DNA of 64,000 nt from Streptomyces sp. V1I1 (GTDB lineage: Bacteria; Actinomycetota; Actinomycetes; Streptomycetales; Streptomycetaceae). A program made the position numbers and the translations under genes. Position 1 is the stretch's first letter. Each line of letters opens with the position of its first letter. Shown in pieces: positions 1-9,337 of the stretch. A model generated the notes under the pieces. That model was not told the DNA's origin, did no database searches, and saw only the letters and a program-made list of their open reading frames with translations. Location of the stretch: contig NZ_JAUSZH010000001.1 in assembly GCF_030817355.1 (NCBI RefSeq), positions 3,032,501-3,096,500 of the forward strand, written 5' to 3'.

Positions 1-1305
1 GAAGTACGCGCCGACCTCGGCGAGCGCCGCGATCGCGAGGCCGTTCCAGGCGGCGACCACCTTGTCGTCCCGCTCGGGGCGCGGCCGCTGCGCCCGTGCC
101 GCAAGCAGCCGCTCCTTGACCGACGATTCGACCTCCTCGTCCGGGAGTTGAAGGACAGAGGCGCCCTCCTCGAAGGTCCCCTCCTCCGTCACCCCGAACA
201 GCTCGGCGGCCCGCCGCCCGTCCTCGTCCCCCAGCACCTCGCGCAGCTGCTCCGGCGTCCACACATAGAACGCACCCTCGACATGCTTGCCCGTACCTCC
301 CCCAGAGCCTTCGGCCCGGGGGTGCCCCCATCCGTCTCCGACGGCGCTGTCCGCGTCGAGCGCCGAGGCGAACCCGCCCTCGGCCGTGCGCAGCTCCCGC
401 ACCATGAAGTCCGCGGTCTCCAGCGCCACCCGCCGGGCCAGCTCCGAACCGGTCGCCCGCCACAGGTGTGCGTACACCCGGCACAGCAGGGCGTTGTCGT
501 AGAGCATCTTCTCGAAGTGCGGCACCACCCACTCGCGGTCCACCGAGTACCGCGCGAAGCCGCCGCCGAGCTGGTCGTACATCCCGCCGCGGGCCATCGC
601 CGCACACGTTTCCGCGGCCATCTCCAGTGCAGCCTCGGCCCCGGTCCGGGCGTAGTGCCGCAGCAGGAACTCGACGACCATCGACGGCGGGAACTTGGGC
701 GCGCCGCCGAAGCCGCCGTGCCGCTCGTCGTACTCCCGGGTCAGCCCGAGCAGCGCCTGCGCCAGCTCCTCCTCGCCCGGCACTCCCTCGCCGCCGTACG
801 CGAGCGAGCGCCCGGCCAGATCCCGGACGATCTTCCCGGCGACCTCGCCGACCTCGTCCCGCCGGTCGGCCCAGGCGGCCGCGACCCCTTCGAGGACCTG
901 CCGGAAGGAGGCCATTCCGTGCCGGGGCTCGGGCGGGAAGTACGTACCGAAGTAGAAGGGCTCGCCGTCCGCCGTGAGGAAGACGGTCATGGGCCAGCCA
1001 CCCTGCCCGGTGGCGGCCTGCACGGCCTCCATATAGACCGCGTCGACGTCGGGCCGCTCCTCTCGATCGACCTTGATGTTGACGAAATGCTCGTTCATGT
1101 AGGCGGCCGTTTGTTCATCTTCGAAACTTTCAACTGCCAGAACATGACACCAGTGGCAACTCGAATAGCCGACGCTCAGCAGCACGGGTACCCCGCGCCT
1201 CCGGGCCTCGTCGAAGGCCTCGCCCGACCACGGCCACCAGTCGACCGGGTTGTCGGCGTGCTGGAGGAGGTAGGGGGAAGTCTCATGGGCGAGGCGGTTC
1301 GGCAT
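1..1305 (-). CDS. thioredoxin domain-containing protein (DUF255/YyaL family), C-terminus cut by window
   Basis: The gene starts at the ATG at 1305 and runs off the left edge, so about 435 residues are visible. The N-terminus has the family hallmarks: a [21 protein letters not shown] segment at residues 3-23 (also seen in human SPATA20), then a thioredoxin-like fold with a CHWC pair (C50, C53) in an SCHWCH context. After it come glycine- and tryptophan-rich helical repeats of the glycosidase-like (alpha/alpha)6 type ([32 protein letters not shown]). The family is widespread; the CxxC suggests thiol redox chemistry, but the substrate is unknown. No close upstream partner is visible; the next gene is divergent across 154 bp. 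Confidence 0.9.
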   Translation of the reverse strand, partial: MPNRLAHETSPYLLQHADNPVDWWPWSGEAFDEARRRGVPVLLSVGYSSCHWCHVLAVESFEDEQTAAYMNEHFVNIKVDREERPDVDAVYMEAVQAATGQGGWPMTVFLTADGEPFYFGTYFPPEPRHGMASFRQVLEGVAAAWADRRDEVGEVAGKIVRDLAGRSLAYGGEGVPGEEELAQALLGLTREYDERHGGFGGAPKFPPSMVVEFLLRHYARTGAEAALEMAAETCAAMARGGMYDQLGGGFARYSVDREWVVPHFEKMLYDNALLCRVYAHLWRATGSELARRVALETADFMVRELRTAEGGFASALDADSAVGDGWGHPRAEGSGGGTGKHVEGAFYVWTPEQLREVLGDEDGRRAAELFGVTEEGTFEEGASVLQLPDEEVESSVKERLLAARAQRPRPERDDKVVAAWNGLAIAALAEVGAYF

Positions 1306-1380
1306 ACTCCCATCTTCTCTCAGGTGCGGATGATCGTCAGACTCTCTCGCGCTGACGCGCCGCACGCAGGACACTTGTCG

Positions 1381-1440
1381 CCGGAACGGAACCGGAACCG
1401 GAACGGGGACCGGAACCGGAACCGGAACGGAACCGGAAGG
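1381..1440. repeat. GGAACC-type hexamer tandem repeat
   Basis: A 60-bp tract made almost entirely of GGAACC/GGAACG units (about nine imperfect copies) fills the intergenic space between the divergent thioredoxin-domain gene and the NTPase/TPR gene, ending some 20 bp before the latter's start codon. It covers where the promoter/leader should be. Such tracts can vary in copy number by slippage; whether this one is functional cannot be told from sequence. Confidence 0.8.
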
Positions 1441-1459
1441 CTCTCGGAGGGGGACCCAT

Positions 1460-4400
1460 ATGCGGGACAGCCATCGGGCGGAAGCCGAGCGGCTGTTGGT
1501 ACGCGCCGTGGAGGAAGAGGTACGGCGCTCGGGCGGGCGGTCGGACTCGGGCGTGCTGTTGGCACGCGCACGCGCCGCCCTGGACACCATGGCGGCGAAT
1601 GCGGGCGAGGAGTACGCCGCGTACGAGCAGGCGCTGGTGGAGGCCGAGGCCGGGCAGCAGCCGCTGTCCGCGCAGTTCAGCCGACAGAACTTCTCAACTC
1701 CCTTGCTGGTCACGGCCATTGCCGCGGCCGCGGCGATCGGCGCGGACATCGCGCTGGGGACGGCTACGGGTACCGCGCTCGGCGCCGGGGCCGTCGTCGC
1801 CGTCGCCGGGGCCGCGACCACCGTCGCCAAGGTGACCGCCTCGCACTGGCCGGCCGCGCACCGTAGAGCCGGGGCGCTGGGGCAGCCGGGCGGGACCGAG
1901 CAGCTGCGGTTGCAGTGGCTGACGGCGCTGGAGGTGCGGGGCATCCGCCCGTTCCTGGACCAGCAGCGGATGCTGGCCTCCTCCACCCGTACCGCGAAGA
2001 AGACCACCGTGGTGCCGCAGCTGCGCGGCGCGGACCGGAGCGCGGCGGCCCGCAGTCGGTCGGTGCTGGAGCAGTCCTTCGGGCATCTGCCGGAGCCGGA
2101 GGGGCCGTTCGCGGGCCGCCGGGACGCGATGACGCAGATCTCGCAGTGGGTGCACGCCGCCCGCGCGTCGACGGAGACCAGGCCGACGGTCGTGGTGCTG
2201 TACGGCGCGCCGGGATCGGGGCGCACGACCCTCGCGGTGCGGGCCTCGCACCATCTCAAGGATCAGTTCCGGGGCGCGTGCGTGGTCGATCTGCGCGGCG
2301 ACAGCGAGCAGCCTCTCTCTACCCGCGATGCACTGCTGCACCTGCTGAACCGGCTGGGCGCGCCGCGCGAACAGCTGCTGTTCCGGGAGCGTTCGTCGGC
2401 CGAGCAGCAGGTGCGGCGCCTCGGCGAGCTGTACCACCAGCATCTGACCGGGCTTCCCGTGACGGTGGTGCTGGACGACGCGAGCGACCCGGCGCAGGTG
2501 CGCACCCTGGTGCCGGAGCGTTCGGACAGCCTGGTGCTGGTGACCGCGCGCGAGCGGCTCGACCTGCCGGCGGACATTCCGGCGTGGGTGCACCAGCTGC
2601 CGGTCGACGCGCTGGACGCGGCCGGCGCGGAGGAGCTGCTGCGGGCCTCGGCCGAGGAGCCCCTGTCCGGCCCGTACGACGCCCAATCGGCCGACGAGGT
2701 ACGGGAGTTGTGCGGCGGGCTGCCGCTCGCGCTGCGCATCGCCGGCTCCTCGCTCGGCCCGCGGACCGCACATCAGCTGGCGGCAGATCTCGGCGCGTAC
2801 GGTCCGGTGGGCCCGGTCGAGCGGGCGCTGTGGCTGCGCTACACCGACCAGCCCGAGCAGGCGCGGCGGCTGCTGCGCCGGCTCGCGCTGGCCGGGCGGG
2901 CGTCGCTGGGCGCGGCCGCGGCGGCGGCGCTGCTGGCCACGGACGAGCAGGAGTCGCAGCGGCTGCTCACGGGCCTGGCCGACGCGGGACTGATCGACCA
3001 TGTGCGGGCCAGCCGCTACCGGCTGCACGACGTCGTACGGTCCTTCGCCCGGGCGCGTCTCCTCGACGAGGAGGAGGCCGCGGAGCGTACGGCCGCGCAG
3101 GAGCGGCTCATCCAGAACTACGCGGACCTGGCCGGGGCCGTGATCCGCATGGTCGACGGCAAGATGTCCACGCGCGCGGGCCAGTTCGGGGCGCACGGCT
3201 TCGCCTCGCTTGACGCGGCGCTGCGCTGGCTGGACGACGAGTCGAGCTTCATCACCTCGGCGCTGCGGCACGCGGAGGGCGTGAACCAGCAGACGGTGCT
3301 CAATCTGCTGGGCGCGCTGTGCGACTACTGCCTGCTGCGCGGCGACCTGTACCGGCTCGGCGAGATCAGTGAACTGTCGCAGGCGGTGGACCAGGGCCTG
3401 CTGGAACGCTCCGTGCGCTGGCGTACCGGCATCGCGGCCCGGCAGCTCGGCGAGCTCGACAAGGCCCGTACGACACTGTCGTCAGTCGTCGGCCTCTACC
3501 GCGAGGCGCAGAACGACTCGGGCACCGCGCTCGCGCTCTGCTCTCTCGGCATCACCCTGCACCACCAGGGCAATCTGACCGAGGCCGCGGCGAAGCTGCA
3601 CGAGGCGATCGAGCTCCAGTCATCGGACGAGCAGGCCGAGGACCGCGCGTGGTCGCTGCACGCGCTGGCCGCGGTGGAGCGCGACCGGGCCAATCTCGCG
3701 GAGGCGCTGACGCTGCTGGCGACGGCGCTGACGCTGCACCGGGAGGGCGAGTCGCTGCACGGCGAGGCGTGGACGCACTTCCAGCTGGGCCAGGTGTGCC
3801 TGCGGATGGGCGATGTCCCGCGCGCCGAGTCGGAACTGCGTGCGGCCCTCGATCTGTACGGCCGCACCCGCGACGGACGCGGTGAGGCCTGGGCGCTGAC
3901 GCAGCTGGCCCGGGCCAGGCTGGTGGACGGCGACCCGGCCCCCGCGGTGGACCAGCTGGGCCAGGCACTGTCCCGCCACCGCGACAACGAGGACGCGCGC
4001 GGCGAGGCGTGGACGCTGTACTACCTGGGCCAGGCGCTGGAGGAGCGCGGCGACCGCGACCAGGCGGTACGGGAGCTGGAGCGGGCCCGCACGATGTTCT
4101 CCAGGATGCGCGACGTGTACGGCCTGGCCTGCGCCCGCCACCACTCGGGCCGTGTCACCCGGGACCAGCGGGCGGCTCAGACCGGCAACCTGCGCAACTC
4201 GGGCTTCGCCCGCCAGCTCCTGGTGGACGCCCGCGCCGACTTCCATCGCATCGGCGTTGCCCACGGCGAGGCATGGACCTGCCTGGAGCTGGCGTTGGTC
4301 GACGCGGGCAACAACCGCCCGGGGCAGGCGCTGGCGCTGTGCGACGAGGCGGCGGCCCTGTTCGCCTCGTACCACGACGACCGGGGCGCCGACTGGGCCA

Positions 4401-4666
4401 GATTCCTGCGCTGCACGCTGCTGCCGTTCGCATCGCCGGGCGGCATCGAGGTCGGCACGGTGGTGGCCCAGGAGGAACTGGCCCAGCTGATGGGCACGAC
4501 GCACGCGTCGCGCGACGGCAAGCTGGAGGACTGCGCGGAGGCGCTTGCGGTGATGCTGGAACGGGGCGTGCACCTGGAGGACGGCTGGCAGGCCTGGCAC
4601 CTGGGGATGGTCCCGAACCGCCACGCACGCGAGGTGATGGGCGTCCCGGTACCCGCGGCGACGTAG
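1460..4666 (+). CDS. NB-ARC-like NTPase with C-terminal tetratricopeptide repeats, putative membrane-associated
   Basis: 1068 aa. The ATG at 1460 follows a GGAGGGG ribosome site. The N-terminal helical stretch is followed by a long hydrophobic Ala/Gly-rich segment (about residues 80-120) that could insert in the membrane. The P-loop is GAPGSGRTT at 249-257, with a Walker B-like [10 protein letters not shown] about 90 residues on and an NB-ARC style [11 protein letters not shown] (GxP) motif further on. The C-terminal 450 residues are TPRs with repeated GEAWxxxxLGQ signatures. This is the STAND architecture: ATP-switch oligomerisation with TPRs as sensor or scaffold. No SARP or other DNA-binding domain is visible at the N-terminus. 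The ligand is unknown. It sits alone, ending convergently with a strong hairpin region. Confidence 0.85.
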   Translation: MRDSHRAEAERLLVRAVEEEVRRSGGRSDSGVLLARARAALDTMAANAGEEYAAYEQALVEAEAGQQPLSAQFSRQNFSTPLLVTAIAAAAAIGADIALGTATGTALGAGAVVAVAGAATTVAKVTASHWPAAHRRAGALGQPGGTEQLRLQWLTALEVRGIRPFLDQQRMLASSTRTAKKTTVVPQLRGADRSAAARSRSVLEQSFGHLPEPEGPFAGRRDAMTQISQWVHAARASTETRPTVVVLYGAPGSGRTTLAVRASHHLKDQFRGACVVDLRGDSEQPLSTRDALLHLLNRLGAPREQLLFRERSSAEQQVRRLGELYHQHLTGLPVTVVLDDASDPAQVRTLVPERSDSLVLVTARERLDLPADIPAWVHQLPVDALDAAGAEELLRASAEEPLSGPYDAQSADEVRELCGGLPLALRIAGSSLGPRTAHQLAADLGAYGPVGPVERALWLRYTDQPEQARRLLRRLALAGRASLGAAAAAALLATDEQESQRLLTGLADAGLIDHVRASRYRLHDVVRSFARARLLDEEEAAERTAAQERLIQNYADLAGAVIRMVDGKMSTRAGQFGAHGFASLDAALRWLDDESSFITSALRHAEGVNQQTVLNLLGALCDYCLLRGDLYRLGEISELSQAVDQGLLERSVRWRTGIAARQLGELDKARTTLSSVVGLYREAQNDSGTALALCSLGITLHHQGNLTEAAAKLHEAIELQSSDEQAEDRAWSLHALAAVERDRANLAEALTLLATALTLHREGESLHGEAWTHFQLGQVCLRMGDVPRAESELRAALDLYGRTRDGRGEAWALTQLARARLVDGDPAPAVDQLGQALSRHRDNEDARGEAWTLYYLGQALEERGDRDQAVRELERARTMFSRMRDVYGLACARHHSGRVTRDQRAAQTGNLRNSGFARQLLVDARADFHRIGVAHGEAWTCLELALVDAGNNRPGQALALCDEAAALFASYHDDRGADWARFLRCTLLPFASPGGIEVGTVVAQEELAQLMGTTHASRDGKLEDCAEALAVMLERGVHLEDGWQAWHLGMVPNRHAREVMGVPVPAAT

Positions 4667-4694
4667 CGCCGGGGCCGTCCGGCAGCCGGTTCGT

Positions 4695-4733
4695 CCTCAA
4701 TCTCCCCCAGACTTCGTCCGGGGGAGATTGAGG
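4695..4733. terminator. bidirectional hairpin terminator
   Basis: A perfect 14-bp inverted repeat (CCTCAATCTCCCCC / GGGGGAGATTGAGG) with an 11-base loop lies in the convergent gap between the NTPase/TPR gene and the small membrane protein. A second, weaker palindrome (4764-4784, TCAAGCC...GGCGATTGA type) and two GGGGCGGAGCCCC palindromes (4746-4758, 4796-4808) follow. No U tract is present, as is usual in Streptomyces. Confidence 0.75.
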
Positions 4734-4813
4734 CGCGCGGGGTCCGGGGCGGAGCCCCGCAAATCAAGCCTCGCCGGCGATTGAGGCGCGGGCCTGGGGC
4801 GGAGCCCCAGCGG

Positions 4814-5059
4814 TCAGGCCGACGCCGCGCCCGGCTTCCGCTTGCCGTCCGCCGGGGCAGCATCGCCCGCCGGGTCCGGGGCTTCCTCGAAGTTGACCCT
4901 GCCCATGTGGCGGTTCATCGACTTCATCAGCAGCCACACGCCCACGGCCAGCGCCGCGAAGACGATGAAGCCGAGGACACCAGGGGTGACCTTGTTGTCG
5001 TCGACCTCCTTGGCGAGGGGGACGAGATGCGTCAGTGCGAGGTTTGCGCTTGCGCTCAT
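4814..5059 (-). CDS. small single-span membrane protein of unknown function
   Basis: About 81 aa: a short polar N-terminus, one clear transmembrane helix (GVLGFIVFAALAVGVWLLM), then a charged cytoplasmic tail (MNRHMGRVNFEEAPDP...). I place the start at the ATG at 5059, one base after the mca stop codon; an in-frame ATG at 5068 overlapping mca is also possible. The tight spacing implies co-transcription and perhaps translational coupling with mca. A small membrane protein is commonly found just downstream of mca in Streptomyces (from memory), but I know no function for it. Confidence 0.75.
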   Translation of the reverse strand: MSASANLALTHLVPLAKEVDDNKVTPGVLGFIVFAALAVGVWLLMKSMNRHMGRVNFEEAPDPAGDAAPADGKRKPGAASA

Positions 5060-5060
5060 A

Positions 5061-5942
5061 TCAGGCATTCTCGCGGATGCCCGCGAAGAGGTCGTCCTCG
5101 GGGAGGGAAGTATCGACCAGGGACTTGGCGAGCTCGTACTCCTCGGTCGGCCAGACCTTCTTCTGGATCTCCATCGGCACGCGGAACCAGCCGCCGTCCG
5201 GGTCGATCTGCGTCGCGTGCGCGATCAGCGCCTTGTCGCGGATCTCGAAGAAGTCCGCGCACGGAACGTACGTGGTCAGGGTGCGCTCGGCGCGCTCGAA
5301 CTCCTTCCAGCGCTCCAGCCACTCGCCGTACGGGGACTCGATGCCGCGCTCCAGCAGCGCCTCGTGCAGTGCGACCGTACGCGGCCGGTTGAAGCCCTGG
5401 TTGTAGTAGAGCTTCTGCGGCTGCCAGACGGGGCCGAACTCGGACTCCGGGAACTTCTCGCCGTCACCCGCACCGTCGAAGGCCACCATCGAGATCTTGT
5501 GGGTCATGATGTGGTCGGGGTGGGGGTACCCGCCGTTCTCGTCGTAGGTCGTGACGACCTGCGGGCGGAAGGCGCGGATCGACTTCACCAGACGGCCGGC
5601 CGCCACCTCGACGTCCTCCAGCGCGAAGCAGCCCTCGGGCAGCGGCGGCAGCGGATCGCCCTCGGGCAGGCCGGAGTCGACGAAGCCGAGCCACTCCTGC
5701 TTGACGCCGAGAATCTCGCGCGCCTCGTCCATCTCTCTCTTGCGCACTTCGTGGATGTGCTCCTCGATGTACGCGTCCCCCTGGAGCTTCGGGTTGAGGA
5801 TGGAGCCGCGCTCGCCTCCCGTGCAGGTCACGACCAGCACGTCCACCCCCTCGGACACGTACTTGGCCATGGTGGCCGCGCCCTTGCTCGACTCGTCATC
5901 GGGGTGGGCGTGAACGGCCATCAGTCGCAGCTGCTCAGTCAA
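5061..5942 (-). CDS. mca: mycothiol S-conjugate amidase Mca
   Basis: 293 aa, full length for the family. Mca is a zinc amidase that cleaves mycothiol S-conjugates of electrophiles, antibiotics and other toxins, releasing a mercapturic acid for export and GlcN-Ins for mycothiol recycling. The metal-binding motif AHPDDES (residues 12-18) and the second zinc histidine region GYPHPDH are both present, as in the MshB/LmbE fold; the C-terminal half is of Mca type rather than MshB. It is the first gene of a two-gene unit with the small membrane protein downstream. The region 5943-6095 separates it from the divergent DUF4307 gene and must hold both promoters. Confidence 0.97.
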   Translation of the reverse strand: MTEQLRLMAVHAHPDDESSKGAATMAKYVSEGVDVLVVTCTGGERGSILNPKLQGDAYIEEHIHEVRKREMDEAREILGVKQEWLGFVDSGLPEGDPLPPLPEGCFALEDVEVAAGRLVKSIRAFRPQVVTTYDENGGYPHPDHIMTHKISMVAFDGAGDGEKFPESEFGPVWQPQKLYYNQGFNRPRTVALHEALLERGIESPYGEWLERWKEFERAERTLTTYVPCADFFEIRDKALIAHATQIDPDGGWFRVPMEIQKKVWPTEEYELAKSLVDTSLPEDDLFAGIRENA

Positions 5943-6036
5943 GACTCGATCCTCAGTGATTCGTCGCGAAATAACCGGTGCCGTCCCGCAGGGACGTCGA
6001 TGTGGGGCGGCGGTCGGGTGGCGGGCGGCAGGCTTC

Positions 6037-6042
6037 TATAGT
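6037..6042 (+). promoter_or_regulatory. putative -10 element upstream of the DUF4307 gene
   Basis: TATAGT lies 53 bp upstream of the DUF4307 ATG, which itself has a GGAGAGG ribosome site. I see no convincing -35, so this is a weak assignment. Confidence 0.35.
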
Positions 6043-6095
6043 GACCGAATCGGGGGACGGAAAATTCCGGCAGCCCGTTCTGGAGAGGATCCACG

Positions 6096-6500
6096 ATGAC
6101 CGCGGTGCGCGAGCAGCTTCCGGAGGGCCGTTATGGCCGCTCGGCGGACGAGCGCGCCGACCGCATGCTCAAAATCGTGGGCGCGGGCCTCGGGGTGGTG
6201 CTGCTCGGAGTGGTCGGCTGGTTCGGTTACGACTACATCGCCGGGCAGAAGATAAGCGCCGAAGTGATCAAATTCCAGATTGTCTCGGACACCGAGGTCC
6301 AGGCGCATCTGGAGGTGCGCAAGGACGCGGACGCCACCGGCACCTGTACGCTGCGCTCCCGCTCCGAGGACGGCAGTGAGGTGGGCCGTATCGACGTCGT
6401 CGTCGGCCAGCGGGGCGAGAAGCGGATCGACCAGGTCGTGACGGTGCGCACCACGGCGCGCGCAACCAGCGCCGAGCTGGAGCAGTGCACCGCACTCTGA
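6096..6500 (+). CDS. DUF4307 domain-containing membrane-anchored protein
   Basis: 134 aa. The polar N-terminus (REQLPEGRYG) is followed by one transmembrane helix (about residues 26-45) and an extracytoplasmic beta-rich domain with a CT...C pair (one Cys in ATGTCTLRS and one near the end in LEQCTAL) that could form a disulfide. This matches the actinobacterial DUF4307 family commonly found beside mca and greA. Function unknown. The start ATG at 6096 is preceded by a GGAGAGG ribosome site 8 bases upstream. greA follows after 173 bp, so it is probably a separate transcript. Confidence 0.85.
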   Translation: MTAVREQLPEGRYGRSADERADRMLKIVGAGLGVVLLGVVGWFGYDYIAGQKISAEVIKFQIVSDTEVQAHLEVRKDADATGTCTLRSRSEDGSEVGRIDVVVGQRGEKRIDQVVTVRTTARATSAELEQCTAL

Positions 6501-6673
6501 CGGCGCGCCGCCGAGGTGGTATCGGCTCTGACCTGCGCTGATGTAATTCTGATGGCTTTCGTCCTCCCCCTTCCGCCACGAAATTGTTAGGCTCGTGGTT
6601 TCGCCCATCCATGAAGGCACATCCTTCTGGGTAGGGCGATGCTTTGTATTCCCAGTACCTACGAGGAGCACCT

Positions 6674-7171
6674 GTGACCCAGACCAGCGAGAACGTCACC
6701 TGGCTCACCCAGGAGGCGTACAGCCAGCTGAAGGCCGAGCTGGAGTACCTGTCTGGTCCCGCGCGCACCGAGATCGCCACCAAGATCGCGGCAGCGCGTG
6801 AGGAGGGCGACCTGCGCGAGAACGGCGGGTACCACGCGGCCAAGGAGGAGCAGGGCAAGCAGGAGCTCCGTGTGCGCCAGCTGACCCAGCTCCTGGAGAA
6901 CGCCAAGGTCGGCGAGGCCCCGGCGGCGACCGGTGTGGTGGCCCCCGGCATGGTCGTCACCATCGCCTTCGACGGCGACGAGGACGACACGACGACCTTC
7001 CTGCTCGCCTCCCGCGAGTACGCGAGCGACGACATCGAGACGTACTCACCGCAGTCCCCTCTGGGCTCGGGTGTGAACGGCAAGAAGGTCGGCGAGGACG
7101 CGGATTACGAGCTGCCCAACGGCAAGAAGGCTTCGGTGAAGATCCTCGAGGCGAAGCCGTACACCGGCTGA
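6674..7171 (+). CDS. greA: transcription elongation factor GreA
   Basis: 165 aa, usual length. The N-terminal antiparallel coiled coil (LTQEAYSQLKAEL ... REEGDLRENGGYHAAKEEQ) carries the acidic tip that reaches into the RNA polymerase secondary channel to stimulate cleavage of backtracked RNA. The C-terminal FKBP-like domain (SPLGSGVNGKKVGEDADY) is intact. I use the GTG at 6674, five bases after GAGGAG; an in-frame TTG at 6644 extends it but lacks a site. The gene ends on a very strong hairpin. Confidence 0.95.
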   Translation: MTQTSENVTWLTQEAYSQLKAELEYLSGPARTEIATKIAAAREEGDLRENGGYHAAKEEQGKQELRVRQLTQLLENAKVGEAPAATGVVAPGMVVTIAFDGDEDDTTTFLLASREYASDDIETYSPQSPLGSGVNGKKVGEDADYELPNGKKASVKILEAKPYTG

Positions 7172-7179
7172 GACCGGAC

Positions 7180-7227
7180 AGAGCGAAGGGGCCGGACCGC
7201 GTGACGCGGGTCCGGCCCCTTCGCTCT
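7180..7227. terminator. strong bidirectional terminator after greA
   Basis: A 19-bp perfectly paired stem (AGAGCGAAGGGGCCGGACC and its complement) closes a small GC-rich apex. It lies just past the greA stop and 13 bp before the end of the convergent ABC permease gene, so it probably serves both. Confidence 0.9.
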
Positions 7228-7239
7228 GCGTGCTGCGGA

Positions 7240-8100
7240 TCAGGCGGTCGCCGAGCGGTACTTGCGCACCGCCAGCGTCCGGAACACCACGATGATCAGG
7301 ACCGACCAGAGGATCGAGGCCAGCACCGGGTGCTCCATCGGCCAGGCGTCGGACGGCGAGACGCCCGGGTTGCCGAAGAGCAGGCGGCAGGCCTGGACCG
7401 TGGCGCTGAAGGGGTTCCACTCGGCGATGGGCTGCAGCCAGCCGGCCATTTTGCTGGAGTCCACGAACGCGTTCGAGATGAACGTCACCGGGAACAGCCA
7501 GATCAGACCGCCGGAGGTGGCCGCCTCGGGCGTCCGGACCGAGAGTCCGATCAGTGCGCCGATCCACGAGAAGGCGTACCCCAGCAGAAGCAGCAGGGCG
7601 AAGGCGCCGAGCGCCTTGGGGAGGCCCTCGTGGATCCGCCAGCCGACGAGGAGGGCGACGATCGTGAGGACCACGACGGTCAGCGCGGTCTGTACGAGGT
7701 CCGCGAGCGTACGACCGGTGAGGACCGCGCCGCGGGCCATCGGCAGCGACCGGAACCGGTCGATGAGGCCCTTGTGCATATCGTCGGCGATGCCCGCGCC
7801 GGCGCCCGCGGTGGCGAAGGTGACGGTCTGGGCGAAGATGCCGGCCATCAGGAATTCGCGGTAGACGGACGGGGCGGTGGACGAGCCGATCTGCATGGAG
7901 CCGCCGAAGACGTAGCTGAACAGCACCACGAACATGACGGGCTGGATCATCCCGAAGATGATCATCTCCGGGATCCGGGTCATCCGTATGAGATTGCGCT
8001 TGGCGACGACGAGCGAGTCGTTGACCGACTGCACGATGCCGCCGCGAGGTCTGGGGGCCGTGACCTGCACGGCGTCCGTTGTGGCGGTTGTGGCGGTCAC
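7240..8100 (-). CDS. ABC-2 type transporter permease, DrrB-like
   Basis: 286 aa with the six-span ABC-2 permease layout and the family signature in the middle (GIADDMHKGLIDRFRSLPM, close to the DrrB consensus). The GTG start at 8100 overlaps the stop of the ATPase gene by a GTGA, so the two are translationally coupled. Together they form a homodimer-type drug/lipid exporter of the daunorubicin-resistance family. The substrate cannot be deduced; no biosynthetic genes are adjacent. Confidence 0.9.
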   Translation of the reverse strand: MTATTATTDAVQVTAPRPRGGIVQSVNDSLVVAKRNLIRMTRIPEMIIFGMIQPVMFVVLFSYVFGGSMQIGSSTAPSVYREFLMAGIFAQTVTFATAGAGAGIADDMHKGLIDRFRSLPMARGAVLTGRTLADLVQTALTVVVLTIVALLVGWRIHEGLPKALGAFALLLLLGYAFSWIGALIGLSVRTPEAATSGGLIWLFPVTFISNAFVDSSKMAGWLQPIAEWNPFSATVQACRLLFGNPGVSPSDAWPMEHPVLASILWSVLIIVVFRTLAVRKYRSATA

Positions 8101-9143
8101 TTCGCGGGCTCCTTCCGGGACTTCTTGACCTTCGCGTCCTGGGCGTTCTGGGCGCCCTGGGCGCCCCTGGCGTCCTCCGGAGCGCCGTTCTCCGCGGCCT
8201 CGGTCTCGGCGGCGTGGCCGGTCAGCGAGATGAAGACATCATCGAGGGTGGGGCGGCGCAGGCCGATGTCGTCGATCTCGACGCCGCGGATGTCCAGCTC
8301 TCGGATGACCTCGGCGAGCAGCTTGGCGCCGCCGGTGACCGGGACGGTGAGCTTGCGGGTGTGCTCGGCTATCGCGACGTCGCCCTTGCCGAAGCCGAGG
8401 AGCACCTCACGGGCCGGGCCGATCTGCTCGCTCGCGTGCACGACGACCTCGACGCGCTCGCCGCCCGTCCGGGCCTTGAGCTGGTCGGAGGTGCCGCGGG
8501 CGATGACCTTGCCGTGGTCGACGACGCAGATGTCATGGGCCAGGTGGTCGGCCTCTTCGAGGTACTGGGTGGTGAGCAGCAGTGTCGTACCGCCGCTGAC
8601 CAGCTCCTGGATGACCTCCCACAGCTGCTGCCGGTTGCGCGGGTCGAGGCCGGTGGTCGGCTCGTCCATGAACATCACCGGCGGCGACACGACCAGGGCC
8701 GCGGCGAGGTCGAGGCGGCGGCGCATACCGCCGGAGTACGTCTTGGCGGGGCGGTCGGCGGCGTCGGCGAGGTTGAAGCGCTCGAGCAGCCCGCCCGCCC
8801 GCGTCTTCGCGTCCCGCGCGCTCATCTGGTAGAGCTGGCCGACCATTTGGAGGTTCTCGCGGCCGGTCAGATACTCGTCGACCGCGGCGAACTGGCCGGA
8901 GAGGCCGATGGAGCGGCGGACTTCGTTCGGATGCTTGAGGACATCGATACCGGCGACGACCGCCTTGCCGCTGTCGGGCTGCAGCAGCGTGGTCAGTACG
9001 CGGACGGTGGTGGTCTTGCCGGCGCCGTTCGGGCCGAGAAGTCCCAGAACCGTGCCTTCGGGGACGTCGAGATCGACGCCGTCCAGAGCCCTTACGTCGC
9101 CGAAGGTCTTCACCAGACCTTCGGCGTAAATGGCGCCTGGCAT
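8097..9143 (-). CDS. ABC transporter ATP-binding protein, DrrA-like
   Basis: 348 aa. Walker A GPNGAGKT at 37-44, signature YSGGMRRRLDLA, Walker B VMFMDEPTTGLDP, and the C-terminal DrrA extension (family DUF4162-like) ending in an acidic/Ala-rich tail (NGAPEDARGAQGAQNAQ). It energises the permease encoded immediately downstream. The ATG at 9143 has a GGAGA site seven bases upstream. Transcription probably starts near 9238 from the operator-bearing promoter described separately, giving a leader of about 95 nt. No regulator gene is linked, which is unusual because such pairs often sit beside a TetR or PadR gene. Confidence 0.93.
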   Translation of the reverse strand: MPGAIYAEGLVKTFGDVRALDGVDLDVPEGTVLGLLGPNGAGKTTTVRVLTTLLQPDSGKAVVAGIDVLKHPNEVRRSIGLSGQFAAVDEYLTGRENLQMVGQLYQMSARDAKTRAGGLLERFNLADAADRPAKTYSGGMRRRLDLAAALVVSPPVMFMDEPTTGLDPRNRQQLWEVIQELVSGGTTLLLTTQYLEEADHLAHDICVVDHGKVIARGTSDQLKARTGGERVEVVVHASEQIGPAREVLLGFGKGDVAIAEHTRKLTVPVTGGAKLLAEVIRELDIRGVEIDDIGLRRPTLDDVFISLTGHAAETEAAENGAPEDARGAQGAQNAQDAKVKKSRKEPAK

Positions 9144-9244
9144 ATGGGGTCTCCAAGGTGGCAGATGGTGGTCGCATCAGTGCGAAAAGCTCGGATGTGC
9201 GTGCGTGCGTGCCCGCGGCTCGGCGGGAACATGGCAAGGAGCCT

Positions 9245-9273
9245 ACAGTAACGCGATACATCGCGTTACTCAA
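9245..9273 (-). promoter_or_regulatory. promoter of the DrrAB-like operon with embedded palindromic operator
   Basis: Reading the minus strand, TTGAGT (9268-9273) and TACTGT (9245-9250) are separated by exactly 17 bases, a good vegetative-type promoter. An 11-bp perfect inverted repeat, AGTAACGCGAT and its complement separated by two bases (9247-9270), fills the spacer and touches both hexamers. The placement is that of a repressor operator of TetR or PadR type. Confidence 0.8.
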
Positions 9274-9337
9274 GAGTGTCGCGAATGGCGCAGGTGATGA
9301 GTCGCGATAGGTGCAGGACGACAACTCGAACCACGGC

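Noticed and set aside
4814..5068. Start of the small membrane protein at 5068
   Set aside because: In frame but overlaps the end of mca without a ribosome site; the ATG at 5059 is at least as plausible and was preferred.
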